NCBI GenBank assembly: GCA_023384355.1
Contig: JAHDWL010000003.1
Span: 1-64,000 of the forward strand
Length of the DNA: 64,000 bases
Direction of reading: 5' to 3'
DNA from: Anaerolineae bacterium
GTDB lineage: Bacteria > Chloroflexota > Anaerolineae > Promineifilales > Promineifilaceae
In this document: one piece after another, positions 44,071-53,339 of the stretch
Layout: every line of letters begins with the position of its first letter
Position numbering within the stretch: the stretch's first letter is position 1
The notes under the pieces: generated by a model
Seen by the model: the letters and a program-made list of their open reading frames with translations, nothing else
The model's database searches: none
Told to the model about the DNA's origin: nothing
Made by a program: the position numbers and the translations under genes

Positions 44071-45063
44071 TTGAGTCGGGAGTTTGAACAGGAAGGGTTT
44101 TGGCGCGGACGCCGGGTATTCATCACCGGTTGTACCGGCTTTCTTGGTTCCTGGCTAACGGCCGCGCTGCTGGAACGTGGCGCGGCCGTTACTGGTCTGG
44201 TTCGATTCCGTGAACCGGAATCGCAACTCGTTCGGACAGGGCTTATCGGGCGCATCGACCAGATTACAGGTGAATTGCTTGATTACGATCTATTGAAAAG
44301 GACGCTGGTCGAAAAAGAAATCGACACGGTATTCCATCTGGCCGGGCAGACGATTGTCAGTGTCGCCAACCGCGAACCGGTCCAGACATTTGAGACGAAC
44401 ATCCGGGGAACATGGCTCTTGCTGGAGGCTGTTCGCCAAACCCCGACTGTTCGCGGCGTGGTTGTTGCCAGCAGTGAAAAAGCGTATGGCGAACAGGCGA
44501 CATTACCTTATATTGAAGAGTATCCCCTGCAAGGCCGTCATCCTTACGAGGTATCCAAAAGCTGCGCCGACCTCATCGCCCAATCTTTTGCCCATACATT
44601 TGGGTTAGCAATCGCCGTCACCCGCTGCTCCAACTTGTTCGGCGGGGGCGATCTTAGCTGGAACCGTCTCATTCCCGGCACGATTCAGAGTGTCCTGAGT
44701 GGAGAAAAACCGGTCATTCGCTCGGATGGTTCATTTCGCCGGGACTATCTCTATGTGGCGGATGCAGTCCGGGGTTACCTGATGCTGGCTGAGAAACTGA
44801 CCGAGCCCGGCGTTCGTGGCGAGCCTTTTAATCTCGGCTCCGGCTGCGCTGTTTCCGCACTTGAAGTAGTGCAGACAATCGTCGCCCTTTCAGGCAACCC
44901 GAACCTTGAGCCGGTAATTCTTAACGAAGTGAAAAACGAAATCCTCGACGAGTTCCTAAGCCCGGAAAAAGCCAGACGAGCGATTGGCTGGCGACCGCAA
45001 TACACGCTGGCGGGTGGCCTGAAAGAGACGATGGCCTGGTACAAGACCTTTTTGAATTTATGA
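44071..45063 (+). CDS. NAD-dependent sugar-nucleotide dehydratase/epimerase (CDP-glucose 4,6-dehydratase-like)
   Basis: Extended short-chain dehydrogenase of 330 residues: NAD loop VFITGCTGFLGSWL, DTVFHLAGQ, active-site Ser region VVASSEKAYG, catalytic YEVSK, and RDYLYVADAVRGYLML. The N-terminal FWRGRRVFITG and later EYPLQGRHPYEVSKSCADL resemble CDP-glucose 4,6-dehydratases (RfbG-like), but the exact substrate cannot be told. It starts with TTG at 44071, with GGGAG 8 nt upstream. It overlaps the next epimerase gene by four bases. No glycosyltransferase is close. Confidence 0.88.
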   Translation: MSREFEQEGFWRGRRVFITGCTGFLGSWLTAALLERGAAVTGLVRFREPESQLVRTGLIGRIDQITGELLDYDLLKRTLVEKEIDTVFHLAGQTIVSVANREPVQTFETNIRGTWLLLEAVRQTPTVRGVVVASSEKAYGEQATLPYIEEYPLQGRHPYEVSKSCADLIAQSFAHTFGLAIAVTRCSNLFGGGDLSWNRLIPGTIQSVLSGEKPVIRSDGSFRRDYLYVADAVRGYLMLAEKLTEPGVRGEPFNLGSGCAVSALEVVQTIVALSGNPNLEPVILNEVKNEILDEFLSPEKARRAIGWRPQYTLAGGLKETMAWYKTFLNL

Positions 45064-45965
45064 GCCGACCGCGTGTCCTCGTCACCGGGGCTGCTGGCTT
45101 CATTGCCCGGACTCTCGTTCCACGTCTTGTCGAACATGCCGATGTCACACTCCTGTTAAGGGAAAAGTTCGGCAGCAGCCGCACATTGCCGCCACAACTC
45201 AGTCAAGTGCGTGCCAGGGTAGAAACGGTCGTCGCGGATTTGCGGGATTACCAGCTAACAGCGCACGCGTTGCGTCAAGCCCGCCCTGAACGAGTCATCC
45301 ATTTGGCGGCTGTCGGGGTGAGTGACCCGTTTTTAGACGTCAATGTCGCCCTCGCCCATAATGTTATCGGTACACTGAATCTGGTGCGTGCGTGCTTCGA
45401 AGGCAACGGGCCAGAGGTCCAGCAGCTGATTGTCGCGCGAACACCCGGCGAATGCACCGCCATGAATATCTATGCCGCGAGCAAAGCAGCAGCGTGGAGT
45501 TTCTGTCAGATGTATTCCAACACTGCCGGTTGGCCGATACATGGCGCGATGATTTATCAGGCATATGGTTCCGACCAGCCTTCCCACATGCTCATCCCAG
45601 CAGCTCTCCGGATGGCTAAATCAGGAGAGGACTTCCCAATGACCAGCGGCGCACAGAAAAAGGATTGGGTCCACGTCGATGATGTATGTGCCGGCATTGT
45701 TTCATTGCTTGGCACGGACTTGCCACCCGGCACAACCGTTGAGTTGGGCACAGGCATAGCAACAAGCGTACGGGAGATCGTCGAGCAGTTGTATGCAATC
45801 GTCGGCCGTGGCGGGCGACCAATTCCGGGCGCGCTCCTCGACAGACCGGGCGAAGAAACAGAACAATACGCTGACGCAGAATCCACAGCAACCCAAATCG
45901 GATGGCGCGCCGCGATCTCCTTGACTGAAGGCCTTACCGGATTAGCGAACAATCCAAGCCAGTGA
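45060..45965 (+). CDS. NAD-dependent epimerase/dehydratase (sugar-nucleotide reductase-like)
   Basis: A 301-residue extended SDR: NAD loop VLVTGAAGFIARTL, ERVIHLAAVG, catalytic YAASKAAAW, and KKDWVHVDDVCAGIVSLL. The position of the usual SS(S/T) active-site element reads IVARTPGEC, keeping a Thr. It starts within the stop of the upstream dehydratase-like gene (ATGA), so the two act together. A dehydratase followed by a reductase/epimerase is the order used to make deoxy sugars; this is inference. The following 209 nt hold no gene. Confidence 0.85.
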   Translation: MSRPRVLVTGAAGFIARTLVPRLVEHADVTLLLREKFGSSRTLPPQLSQVRARVETVVADLRDYQLTAHALRQARPERVIHLAAVGVSDPFLDVNVALAHNVIGTLNLVRACFEGNGPEVQQLIVARTPGECTAMNIYAASKAAAWSFCQMYSNTAGWPIHGAMIYQAYGSDQPSHMLIPAALRMAKSGEDFPMTSGAQKKDWVHVDDVCAGIVSLLGTDLPPGTTVELGTGIATSVREIVEQLYAIVGRGGRPIPGALLDRPGEETEQYADAESTATQIGWRAAISLTEGLTGLANNPSQ

Positions 45966-46174
45966 CGACTGATTTTCGCGAAACATACCATTGGCAATTC
46001 AACCGTTCACCACTAGAATAGCCCTTGTTCAGTGACAGTAAAACCTGACGGCTTTGGAGCGGAGTTCAATCCGGCGCGTGGCGAATTATTGTGAAATCCA
46101 ATCGAAACTGTCTGGTTAACCTATGATGCGGCCCCTTTACACCCCTATCCTCCACGGACTGGAATTGAACCACA

Positions 46175-47011
46175 ATGCGATGGCCACCCTTTGAACATAT
46201 TTTCTTCGATTGCGATTCGACTTTAACAACTGTGGAAGGCATCGATGTTCTGGCCGAGAGCATGGGCAAGCGACAGCGCGTTGAGATACTCACACAGGCG
46301 GCGATGGACGGGACCATCGAATTGGATGATATTTATTCCAAGCGCCTGAAGACACTGCGGCCGACTCGTCGGCAAGTGCTGGATATCCGCCATCACTACA
46401 GACAAAACATCGTTGAAGACGCAGCTCACGTGGTGGCTGCCCTCCAGGCTCTTGGACACAAGGTTTATATTATCAGTGGTGGGTTGTTCGAACCGGTTGC
46501 CGAATTTGGCGCCTACCTCGGCGTACCTCGAGAGCGTATCCGCGCCGTGGGCATCGCCTACAACGAATTATCCGGGCATTGGTGGGATAGAACGGAAACA
46601 GACGACAAACGCTACATGGCATATACCCATGACGCGCTCACTTTCAGTAACGGGAAAGCCCAGATTGTTCGCGAGCTACTGGGCGACCAACGCGGTCGCT
46701 CACTACTCATCGGCGACGGCAACAGCGATCTATTGGCCAGCCCGGCCGTTGATTTGTTCGTCGGGTATGGCGGCGTTGTCACCCGGCCCATCGTTCGCGA
46801 CAAAGCGCCCGTTTTCATCCAGTGTACCAGCATGGCCCCGTTATTAGGGTTGGCCGGCGGCCCGGCCGAATTACGCATCCTTAGCAAGTGGTCGATGTTC
46901 TATCAATCACTCAGTTTAAAAGCACACTATCTGATCCAAAAAGGAGTCCTGAAATTTAACGATGAACACCTCGAAACAAAATTCAGGGGAGCATTCCTCC
47001 CCTCGCAGTGA
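46175..47011 (+). CDS. serB: Phosphoserine phosphatase (HAD family)
   Basis: Last step of serine synthesis: dephosphorylates phosphoserine. HAD motif I is FFDCDSTLTTVEGID (nucleophile Asp), motif II IISGGLFEPV, and motif III/IV LIGDGNSDLLASP. The length of 278 residues includes a C-terminal extension of about 40 residues beyond the usual core (FYQSLSLKAHYLIQKGVLKF). It is the first gene of serB-serC-serA and overlaps serC by 50 nt, which supports coupled translation. The ATG has only a weak GGAATTG upstream. Confidence 0.9.
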   Translation: MRWPPFEHIFFDCDSTLTTVEGIDVLAESMGKRQRVEILTQAAMDGTIELDDIYSKRLKTLRPTRRQVLDIRHHYRQNIVEDAAHVVAALQALGHKVYIISGGLFEPVAEFGAYLGVPRERIRAVGIAYNELSGHWWDRTETDDKRYMAYTHDALTFSNGKAQIVRELLGDQRGRSLLIGDGNSDLLASPAVDLFVGYGGVVTRPIVRDKAPVFIQCTSMAPLLGLAGGPAELRILSKWSMFYQSLSLKAHYLIQKGVLKFNDEHLETKFRGAFLPSQ

Positions 47012-48086
47012 TAAACACATCAAGCTATTTATCCCCGGCCCGTCGGAAGTGCGAGCCGAGATTCTTGACGCTCAAGCGAACTGGATGATCGGCCATCGCA
47101 TGCCCGAATGTGCCGATCTGGTCGGCAGTATCCTGCCGAAGCTCTCGCAAGTCTTTTACACCAAACAAACAGTTCTGATTACCGCCTCATCGGGCACAGG
47201 TCTGTGGGAGGCGGCCGCGCGTAATTGCATCGCCAAGAAAGCCCTGACTTGCGACAATGGCGCATTTGCCTCGCGTTTCAGCGATGTTGTCGGGTTGAAC
47301 GGGAAGGAAATGGAAGTTCTATCCGTCCCATGGGGCCAACCGGTATTGCCGGAACAGGTCATCGAACGCCTGGCGACCGGTGAATTCGATGCCGTCACGC
47401 TCGTCCATAACGAGACGAGCACCGGTGTGACCAGCCCCATCAAGGAGATAGCCCAGGCGATTCGGGCCTTACCGAACGGACAGGACATTATGATCCTCGT
47501 CGACTCAGTCAGTGGTCTGGCTGGGGCGCGTATCGAGATGGACGCCTGGGATCTGGATGTCGTGCTGGCCTCCAGCCAAAAGGCATTCGCCCTTCCACCC
47601 GGGCTGGCCTTCTGCGCCGTATCCGACCGCGCAATGGCCAAGGCCAGGACGGTACCGGCCCGTGGCTACTACTTTGATTTCATTAGCCTGGCCAAATCGA
47701 TCGCCAAGAACCAGACACCGGCAACACCAGCCGTTTCGCTACTGTATGCCCTGGACCGCCAACTTGACGACATTATGGCCGAAGGGTTAGATAACAGGTT
47801 TGCCCGCCATCTGGCCATGCGCGACCGGACGCTGGAATGGCTGCGCGGCAAGGGGTTCGAGATTTTCGCCGCAGCCGGCTACGAATCACCGACCGTCTCC
47901 TGTGCCGCCAATAATCTGGATATTGATATATCTGCCCTGAACAAGTATCTGCGCGGCCACGGGATGATCATCTCCAACGGCTATGGCGATCTGAAGGGCA
48001 AGACGTTCCGCATCGCCCATATGGGTGACACCCAGATGAACGAGATGGAAGAGCTATTTACGGCGATGGACGGATTCTTCGCCTGA
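46962..48086 (+). CDS. serC: Class V aminotransferase, phosphoserine aminotransferase role
   Basis: 374-residue PLP enzyme of the alanine-glyoxylate/serine-pyruvate aminotransferase group: PGPSEVRAEILDAQ, TASSGTGLWEAAARN, VHNETSTGV, DSVSGLAGARIEMD, and the PLP lysine in SSQKAFALPPGLAF. The family is not the classical SerC type, but its place between a phosphoserine phosphatase and 3-phosphoglycerate dehydrogenase makes phosphoserine aminotransferase the best reading, as in several archaea and Chloroflexi. The ATG is inside the serB end; AAGGAG lies rather far (about 16 nt) upstream. Confidence 0.88.
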   Translation: MNTSKQNSGEHSSPRSDKHIKLFIPGPSEVRAEILDAQANWMIGHRMPECADLVGSILPKLSQVFYTKQTVLITASSGTGLWEAAARNCIAKKALTCDNGAFASRFSDVVGLNGKEMEVLSVPWGQPVLPEQVIERLATGEFDAVTLVHNETSTGVTSPIKEIAQAIRALPNGQDIMILVDSVSGLAGARIEMDAWDLDVVLASSQKAFALPPGLAFCAVSDRAMAKARTVPARGYYFDFISLAKSIAKNQTPATPAVSLLYALDRQLDDIMAEGLDNRFARHLAMRDRTLEWLRGKGFEIFAAAGYESPTVSCAANNLDIDISALNKYLRGHGMIISNGYGDLKGKTFRIAHMGDTQMNEMEELFTAMDGFFA

Positions 48087-48114
48087 TCGCGCGCATTAAA
48101 GAGGGCATACTACC

Positions 48115-49701
48115 ATGTACCACATACTCGTATCCGATAAATTAGGCACGGCCGCGCTCGACAAGTTGAAGGAATACCCCGACGTCGTTGTCGACGTCAA
48201 AACCGGCCTCTCAAAGGAGCAACTGCTTGAGATCATACCGGAGTACGATGGCCTCATCGTGCGCAGCGGCACGCAAGTGACCGCAGATGTCCTGGCGGCC
48301 GGGAAGAAGTTGCGTGTCGTCGGCCGGGCTGGTGTGGGGGTGGATAACATCGATATCAAAGCGGCGTCGATGTATGGGATCATCGTGATGAACACTCCCG
48401 GCGCCAATAGCATGGCCACGGCAGAATTGGCTGTGGCCCTGATGCTGGCCGCCAGCCGGAACATCCCGCAAGCCCACGCTTCGATGAGTGCCGGCGAGTG
48501 GCGGCGAGCCGACTTTGTCGGCACCCAGCTCTATCGAAAGGTACTGGGTATCATCGGTTTTGGTCGGGTGGGAAAACTTGTTGCCGAGCGTGCCAAAGCC
48601 TTCGGCATGGAAGTACTGGCCTATGATCCGGTTATCCTGGAAGAGGCCGCCCGGGACATGGGGGTCTTGCTGGTCGAACTGGACGAATTGCTGGCAAAGT
48701 CTGATTACATTACACTCCATGCCGCGCTCGTCCCGGCCACCAACAAACTCATCAATGCGACAACGATCAGCCAGATGAAGGACGGTGCGATTCTGATCAA
48801 TGCCGCTCGCGGAAAGTTGATTGACGAGCAGGCTCTGGCCGACGCCCTCAGGAGCGGCAAACTGGCGGCCGCGGCCATCGACGTTTATTCCTCAGAACCT
48901 CCAACAGCAGAGAACCCTCTCATTAGTCTTCCGAATGTCGTCCACATTCCCCACCTCGGCGCGAGCACGCGCGAGGCTGAGCGGGAGGTGGGCATTCAGA
49001 TCGCCGCCCAAGTCGTGTCCGCCCTGCGCGGAACCGATTTTTCCTACGCGGTCAATATGCCGTTTGAGCTTGAGGGAGACTTCGCCAGCGTCAAGCCTTA
49101 CCTCGACCTGGCCGAAACGCTCGGCAGATTACATGCCGGTCTGGCCGACAAACCTATCCAGCGCCTCGAGATCGAAGTGCAAGGTGACGTTGTAGGTGGC
49201 TTGGTGCGGGCAATCGGCGCGGGTTTGCTGAAAGGTGTCCTGGCTGCGGACAGTCCAGTCCCGGTGAATTACATCAACGCGCCGACCCTGGCGAATGAAC
49301 GTGGCATCTCAACCACCCAGGCGCTGGGGCTTAACAATCTTGATTATCCCAACCTGGTCACATGTCGCGCAATTTGGGACGGCGGACACCGGCTGCTTGC
49401 GGGTGTGCTTTTCGGCGGCAGCGAGCCACGCATCGTGCAGATCGACGAATACAGATTGGAAGCCCGTCCTGAAGGGATTGTCCTGATCATGCAGAACCAG
49501 GACGTTCCCGGTGTCATCGGCCAGGTAGGAACGCTGTTAGCCAATCACAGCGTGAACATCGGTGAATGGCGGCTTGGTCGGGTGCACCCTGGTGGGGAAG
49601 CCCTGTCGTTTATCAACCTCGACAGCGAGCCCTCAGAGGCAGTTCTCAGTGAATTAGCCCATATCAAGGCCGTCACCCAGGCGAAGGTCGTGATTCTTTA
49701 A
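48115..49701 (+). CDS. serA: D-3-phosphoglycerate dehydrogenase
   Basis: First step of serine synthesis. 528 residues, the long form: substrate domain (LIVRSGTQVTADVLAAGKKL, RAGVGVDNIDIKAA), NAD domain GIIGFGRVGKLVAERAKAFG with catalytic Arg (NAARGKLIDEQAL), Glu and His (HIPHLGASTREAE), the allosteric substrate-binding domain, and a C-terminal ACT domain (MQNQDVPGVIGQVGTLLA) likely used for serine feedback. It starts 28 nt after serC and is followed by a strong terminator. Confidence 0.97.
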   Translation: MYHILVSDKLGTAALDKLKEYPDVVVDVKTGLSKEQLLEIIPEYDGLIVRSGTQVTADVLAAGKKLRVVGRAGVGVDNIDIKAASMYGIIVMNTPGANSMATAELAVALMLAASRNIPQAHASMSAGEWRRADFVGTQLYRKVLGIIGFGRVGKLVAERAKAFGMEVLAYDPVILEEAARDMGVLLVELDELLAKSDYITLHAALVPATNKLINATTISQMKDGAILINAARGKLIDEQALADALRSGKLAAAAIDVYSSEPPTAENPLISLPNVVHIPHLGASTREAEREVGIQIAAQVVSALRGTDFSYAVNMPFELEGDFASVKPYLDLAETLGRLHAGLADKPIQRLEIEVQGDVVGGLVRAIGAGLLKGVLAADSPVPVNYINAPTLANERGISTTQALGLNNLDYPNLVTCRAIWDGGHRLLAGVLFGGSEPRIVQIDEYRLEARPEGIVLIMQNQDVPGVIGQVGTLLANHSVNIGEWRLGRVHPGGEALSFINLDSEPSEAVLSELAHIKAVTQAKVVIL

Positions 49702-49727
49702 CCATCGCTGCACCGGGAAAACGAAAG

Positions 49728-49759
49728 GCCGCGTCCGATGAATGGACGCGGCTTTTTTT
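49728..49759 (+). terminator. Rho-independent terminator of the ser operon
   Basis: GCCGCGTCC (49728-49736), loop GATGAAT, GGACGCGGC (49744-49752), then seven T. A textbook terminator 26 nt after serA. Confidence 0.95.
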
Positions 49760-49783
49760 GGTCAAAATTGAAATCGATTCGGA

Positions 49784-50629
49784 TTACTTTTTAGGGATAA
49801 TCCTGACGCGGCGTTGTTTACCCTCGCCCGTACTCTCAGTGTAGACATCCGGAGCATCCCGCAATGTCATGTGAATAATTCGCCGCTCATAAGCTGACAT
49901 CGGCTCCAGACCGATTGGCTCGCCGCGTTGCCGGGCCTTATCCGCCATACGTTCGGCAAGACGGGTCAGTGCTTGTTCCCGCCGCTGCCGGAACCCTTCG
50001 ACATCAACCACGAAGTTGGCCCGGCGGTGGAGCTTATGGGCAACCATCAGCCGGCTCAGGAACTGCAACGAGTCCAGCGTCTCGCCGCGTGGCCCGATGA
50101 GAACGCCCAGATCATCCCCACTAATGTCGATAATATTGACACGTTGCCCTGTCAAATCATCCGGCTCAGTGAGAAACCCCTTCACCAGCCCCTTAACACG
50201 CATTTTTTCCAGTAACTCAGAAATGATCGCGACAGCTGCATCCTGTTCTGCCTCCAGGCTTTCAGCTGTTGCCTCCTCAGTCATTCCGTCATCGCTGTCC
50301 TCATCGGTCGAAACCTTGCGCGACGTTCGCGAATCCTGCTTCGGCGTGGCCGTGGGAGGGATCGAATCTCGCGTGGGGGGTGCAGTTTTAGCAGCAGGTG
50401 GGACAATCGACGTAGCAGCGGCCGCAGGTGGTTCAGGTTCAGCCGTCACGACAGTCAGATAGACGATCGCTTCCCGGCTACCGATGCCCAGTAAGCCCCG
50501 GCTACCCTCATCAATCACAATGACCTTAACCTGATCCCGCTCAAGGCCAAGTTTTTGCAGCCCGGTCGCGATGGCCGCCTCGACCGTCGCGCCGCGTGAT
50601 TCAATTTCCTTGTTTGAACTTGAAGTCAT
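49784..50629 (-). CDS. jag: Jag/KhpB RNA-binding protein
   Basis: 281 residues: Jag_N domain (EIESRGATVEAAIATGLQKL, GSRGLLGIGSREAIVYL), a low-complexity Pro/Ala and acidic linker of about 75 residues, a KH domain (GVLIGPRGETLDSLQFLSRL) and a C-terminal R3H domain (PMSAYERRIIHMTLRD). It binds RNA and is linked to cell-envelope and division control in Gram-positive bacteria. It follows yidC by 6 nt, the standard rpmH-rnpA-yidD-yidC-jag order. Confidence 0.96.
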   Translation of the reverse strand: MTSSSNKEIESRGATVEAAIATGLQKLGLERDQVKVIVIDEGSRGLLGIGSREAIVYLTVVTAEPEPPAAAATSIVPPAAKTAPPTRDSIPPTATPKQDSRTSRKVSTDEDSDDGMTEEATAESLEAEQDAAVAIISELLEKMRVKGLVKGFLTEPDDLTGQRVNIIDISGDDLGVLIGPRGETLDSLQFLSRLMVAHKLHRRANFVVDVEGFRQRREQALTRLAERMADKARQRGEPIGLEPMSAYERRIIHMTLRDAPDVYTESTGEGKQRRVRIIPKK

Positions 50630-50635
50630 TGTCGA

Positions 50636-51532
50636 TCACCGTTTTGCCGATCCTTTCTTGCGTTTTCCGGCAGATTGGCTACCGGACGAAGTCTTGTTCT
50701 TCCCGCCTGTTCCATTCGATGATTGCTTCGCTTTTGACTCAATAGATTTGGCGGGTTTTTCGACTTCCCCTTCGATTACATACGGGCTGCTGGGCCCTTT
50801 GGCGGCGCGTTCTGCTTTTTCCCTGTCCATGATCCGGCGCATGTAAAGACCCTGGAAGATACCGATGATGTTGGCAAGGATAAAGTAAATGGATAAACCA
50901 GACGGAAACTGCAACGAGAAGAACCCAAACATCAATGGCATGGTATATTGCATCGATTGGGTCATCGCAGCCGCAGGGTTGTCCTCCTGGCTCTGACCCT
51001 TTGTCGAAGGAGCCAGTAACTTCTGTTGGATAAACATGCTTCCAAAAACCAGGATCGGCAATACAAAGAATGGATCGGGTTGGCTCAGGTTCATCCAGAG
51101 GAACATGTTCTCGACGGGGATCAGTTGCGTCAGGTTGATCGCCGGGTAGACGCGGGGAACCAGCTCGAACAGAGCCTGCGGCGTCGTGCCCAGGACGATA
51201 ATGATCGCCTGATACAAACCAATAAGGATCGGGAACTGCAATAGAGTCGGCAAACATCCACTGAGCGTGTCGGCCGGATTGTAGCCAATCTTGCGGAACT
51301 CTTCCTGCATTTTCTGAGGATTGTCCCGATATTTCTTCTGAATCGCCTGTATTTGCGGCTGCATCTCCTGGGTTCGTATCATCGACCGTTGCTGGCGCAT
51401 ATTGAGCGGCAACGTCAGAGCACGTATCAGGACGGTAAATACGGCGATCGCCAGAATGAAGTTATTGCCCAGCAAATCATAAAAGAAAAGCAGGGCATTG
51501 ATCATGGGGTTGACGATCAGGGTATCCCACAT
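50636..51532 (-). CDS. yidC: Membrane protein insertase YidC (short form)
   Basis: About 298 residues. The ATG at 51530-51532 starts MWDTLIVNPMINALLF, directly at the first span; upstream in-frame sequence lies in the preceding gene. The conserved core is AVFTVLIRALTLPLNMRQQRS (Arg in the hydrophilic groove), MQPQIQAIQKKYRDNPQKMQ (cytosolic hairpin), and later PDPFFVLPILVFGSMFIQQK and FPSGLSIYFILANIIGIFQG. The tail is strongly basic (KRKKGSAKR), as in ribosome-binding YidC proteins. No large periplasmic domain, so it is the Gram-positive/Oxa1 type. Confidence 0.95.
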   Translation of the reverse strand: MWDTLIVNPMINALLFFYDLLGNNFILAIAVFTVLIRALTLPLNMRQQRSMIRTQEMQPQIQAIQKKYRDNPQKMQEEFRKIGYNPADTLSGCLPTLLQFPILIGLYQAIIIVLGTTPQALFELVPRVYPAINLTQLIPVENMFLWMNLSQPDPFFVLPILVFGSMFIQQKLLAPSTKGQSQEDNPAAAMTQSMQYTMPLMFGFFSLQFPSGLSIYFILANIIGIFQGLYMRRIMDREKAERAAKGPSSPYVIEGEVEKPAKSIESKAKQSSNGTGGKNKTSSGSQSAGKRKKGSAKR

Positions 51533-51551
51533 GGTGGCGTTTCTCTTGAGA

Positions 51552-52706
51552 TCAGTTAGCTTCCTCCGGCAATTGATATTGCCAGAGTTCCTGGCCCGTC
51601 GCCAGGTCAAATCCAATGAGCAGGGTATCGGCGTTTTGCATACCCACGACGATGGTGTTATCACCTACTAAAACAGGTGTCGCCAAAAGTGGGGCAGTTG
51701 TCGTATTTGTCCAAATTTCAGTGCCGTCGGCAGTTGAATAAGCAGACAATGCGCCGGCCGGCGAATCGCTATTCGTCTGGGAAGCAATGTAGAGTGTTTC
51801 ACCCACAACAACCGGGGTCGACTGAATCAATGCCCCCGTCGCGATGGTCCATTTTTGTTCGCCGGTCAGTGCATCAGCGGCAAATATATTGCCTTTAATG
51901 TCACTGTAGTAAATCGTGCCGTCCGCAAGCGCCGCCGCTCCCCATACCCAATCGGTTGCCGGGGCAGCCCACCGCTCTTCACCACTGAAGATGTCAAGGG
52001 CGTGGACGTTGCCGTCGAAACTGGATACATAGAGGAGATCATCACCCAATACCGGTTTGCTCGGCAAGGCGCCGCCTAATTTTGTTTCCCAGATTTTGTC
52101 GCCTGTGTCGGCATTTATGGCATAAACCGACCAATCCATCGAAGCGACATAGAGAGTGCCGTTGCGATAGGACGGTTGACCCCATACGGCATGACCGGTT
52201 TCAAAATCCCACAACTCAGTGCCATCATTGACATCGAGCGCCAGAACGTGATTATCGGCAGTGCCGACGTAAACGCGGTCTTCTACTTGGAGTGGTGGTG
52301 CGACAATTTTGTCGGTGGCTGATTCTGAGTTTTTCCATAACTCGGTGGGGGTGCCGGATTCCACATTTTCGAGCGAATAGATGGAAACCGTTACCTTTGG
52401 GGACAGGAATCCGCCGGCTTGTCCATAATCACCGAAAATGACTCGTCCCTCATCGGCCGACGGCGCGGAGTAGAATTGAACCGAGCCATTTTCGGCTGGA
52501 TAGATCCAGTCTTGTGACTCAGTCTCAGGGTTATAGGCCAGCACTCGCGGACCAAACGCCAGATAGACCCTCTTTCCATCTGAGGAAAGCCCGGCCCAGT
52601 TTGTATTGGCGATTCGACCGCTGCAAGCGGCGAGTAATATGCTCCCTGCTGCCAATAGCAACAGCAAGAGCGCAGGCCGCCGAAGCGACCAACTCAATCG
52701 AGACAA
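51552..52706 (-). CDS. PQQ-type beta-propeller lipoprotein inside the yidD-yidC operon
   Basis: 384 residues. A lipoprotein signal peptide (RRPALLLLLLAAGSILLAAC, lipobox LAAC with Cys28) is followed by a propeller of PQQ-like repeats, for example DRVYVGTADNHVLALDVNDG, WSVYAINADTGDKIWE, and GNVHALDIFSGEERW. No PQQ-dehydrogenase active-site features, so it is a binding scaffold, similar in fold to BamB. It starts 12 nt after yidD and ends 19 nt before yidC, so it is probably made with the insertase. The organism has no obvious BAM genes here; a role in helping membrane or surface protein assembly is inference. Confidence 0.92.
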   Translation of the reverse strand: MSRLSWSLRRPALLLLLLAAGSILLAACSGRIANTNWAGLSSDGKRVYLAFGPRVLAYNPETESQDWIYPAENGSVQFYSAPSADEGRVIFGDYGQAGGFLSPKVTVSIYSLENVESGTPTELWKNSESATDKIVAPPLQVEDRVYVGTADNHVLALDVNDGTELWDFETGHAVWGQPSYRNGTLYVASMDWSVYAINADTGDKIWETKLGGALPSKPVLGDDLLYVSSFDGNVHALDIFSGEERWAAPATDWVWGAAALADGTIYYSDIKGNIFAADALTGEQKWTIATGALIQSTPVVVGETLYIASQTNSDSPAGALSAYSTADGTEIWTNTTTAPLLATPVLVGDNTIVVGMQNADTLLIGFDLATGQELWQYQLPEEAN

Positions 52707-52718
52707 TGAACACCTCCG

Positions 52719-52928
52719 TCAGGGCACCGGGTCATAACCGCCGGGGTTGAATGGATTACAGCGGGCGATACGTTTGACCGCCATCCAGCTGCCTTTTAGA
52801 AATCCGTATTTCTCGATTGCCTGGTAACCGTAGACAGAACACGAAGGTGTGAACCGACAACTGGGCGGAAGCACTCGTGAAATCGTTTTCTGGTAAAGTC
52901 GTATGAGCAACAATGCAATTGTTTTCAC
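52719..52928 (-). CDS. yidD: Membrane protein insertion efficiency factor YidD
   Basis: 69 residues with the whole family signature: [51 protein letters not shown] and NPGGYDPVP. It is a peripheral membrane protein that aids YidC-dependent insertion. It overlaps rnpA by four bases. Confidence 0.97.
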   Translation of the reverse strand: MKTIALLLIRLYQKTISRVLPPSCRFTPSCSVYGYQAIEKYGFLKGSWMAVKRIARCNPFNPGGYDPVP

Positions 52929-53311
52929 GACACCGTTCCTCCGGATCGGGGCATTGCCCTTTTGCTGCTCATTACGCCGGCGTTAATTAACAGTTGCATC
53001 ACAGCGCCCTCCAACTCTGAATGGCTGGCCGTGACAGCTCCCGCGCGGGCTACAAACAGGCAATCGAAACCCGGTTCCAGCATATCAAGATGACGACGGA
53101 CAATCTCGCGCAAACGCCGTTTCACGCGGTTTCGCCGGGTCGCCTTGCCGATGTGTCGGCCTACAGAAAAAGCGAACCGACTGTCCGGCAAGACCTCATG
53201 GGATTGAGTGTAAACGAACAGGACAATGAAAGAATGCTGCCACCGTCGTCCGCGTTGCCTGGTGAGAGCCACATCGGCCGACCGGCTCAGGCGAAATTGG
53301 GGCGGAAGCAT
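52925..53311 (-). CDS. rnpA: Ribonuclease P protein component
   Basis: 128-residue basic protein subunit that helps RNase P process pre-tRNA. The signature helix is [17 protein letters not shown]; other family parts are [20 protein letters not shown] and [15 protein letters not shown]. The ATG at 53309-53311 has no good Shine-Dalgarno, so translation may depend on the rpmH gene ending 28 nt before. It overlaps yidD by four bases. The rnpB RNA is not in this window. Confidence 0.95.
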   Translation of the reverse strand: MLPPQFRLSRSADVALTRQRGRRWQHSFIVLFVYTQSHEVLPDSRFAFSVGRHIGKATRRNRVKRRLREIVRRHLDMLEPGFDCLFVARAGAVTASHSELEGAVMQLLINAGVMSSKRAMPRSGGTVS

Positions 53312-53339
53312 CGAATATCAAATTATGTTAGACAGGATA

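Noticed and set aside
45966-46174. Riboswitch before the serine operon
   Set aside because: I looked for tandem structured elements such as a glycine riboswitch and saw no matching conserved cores or terminator.
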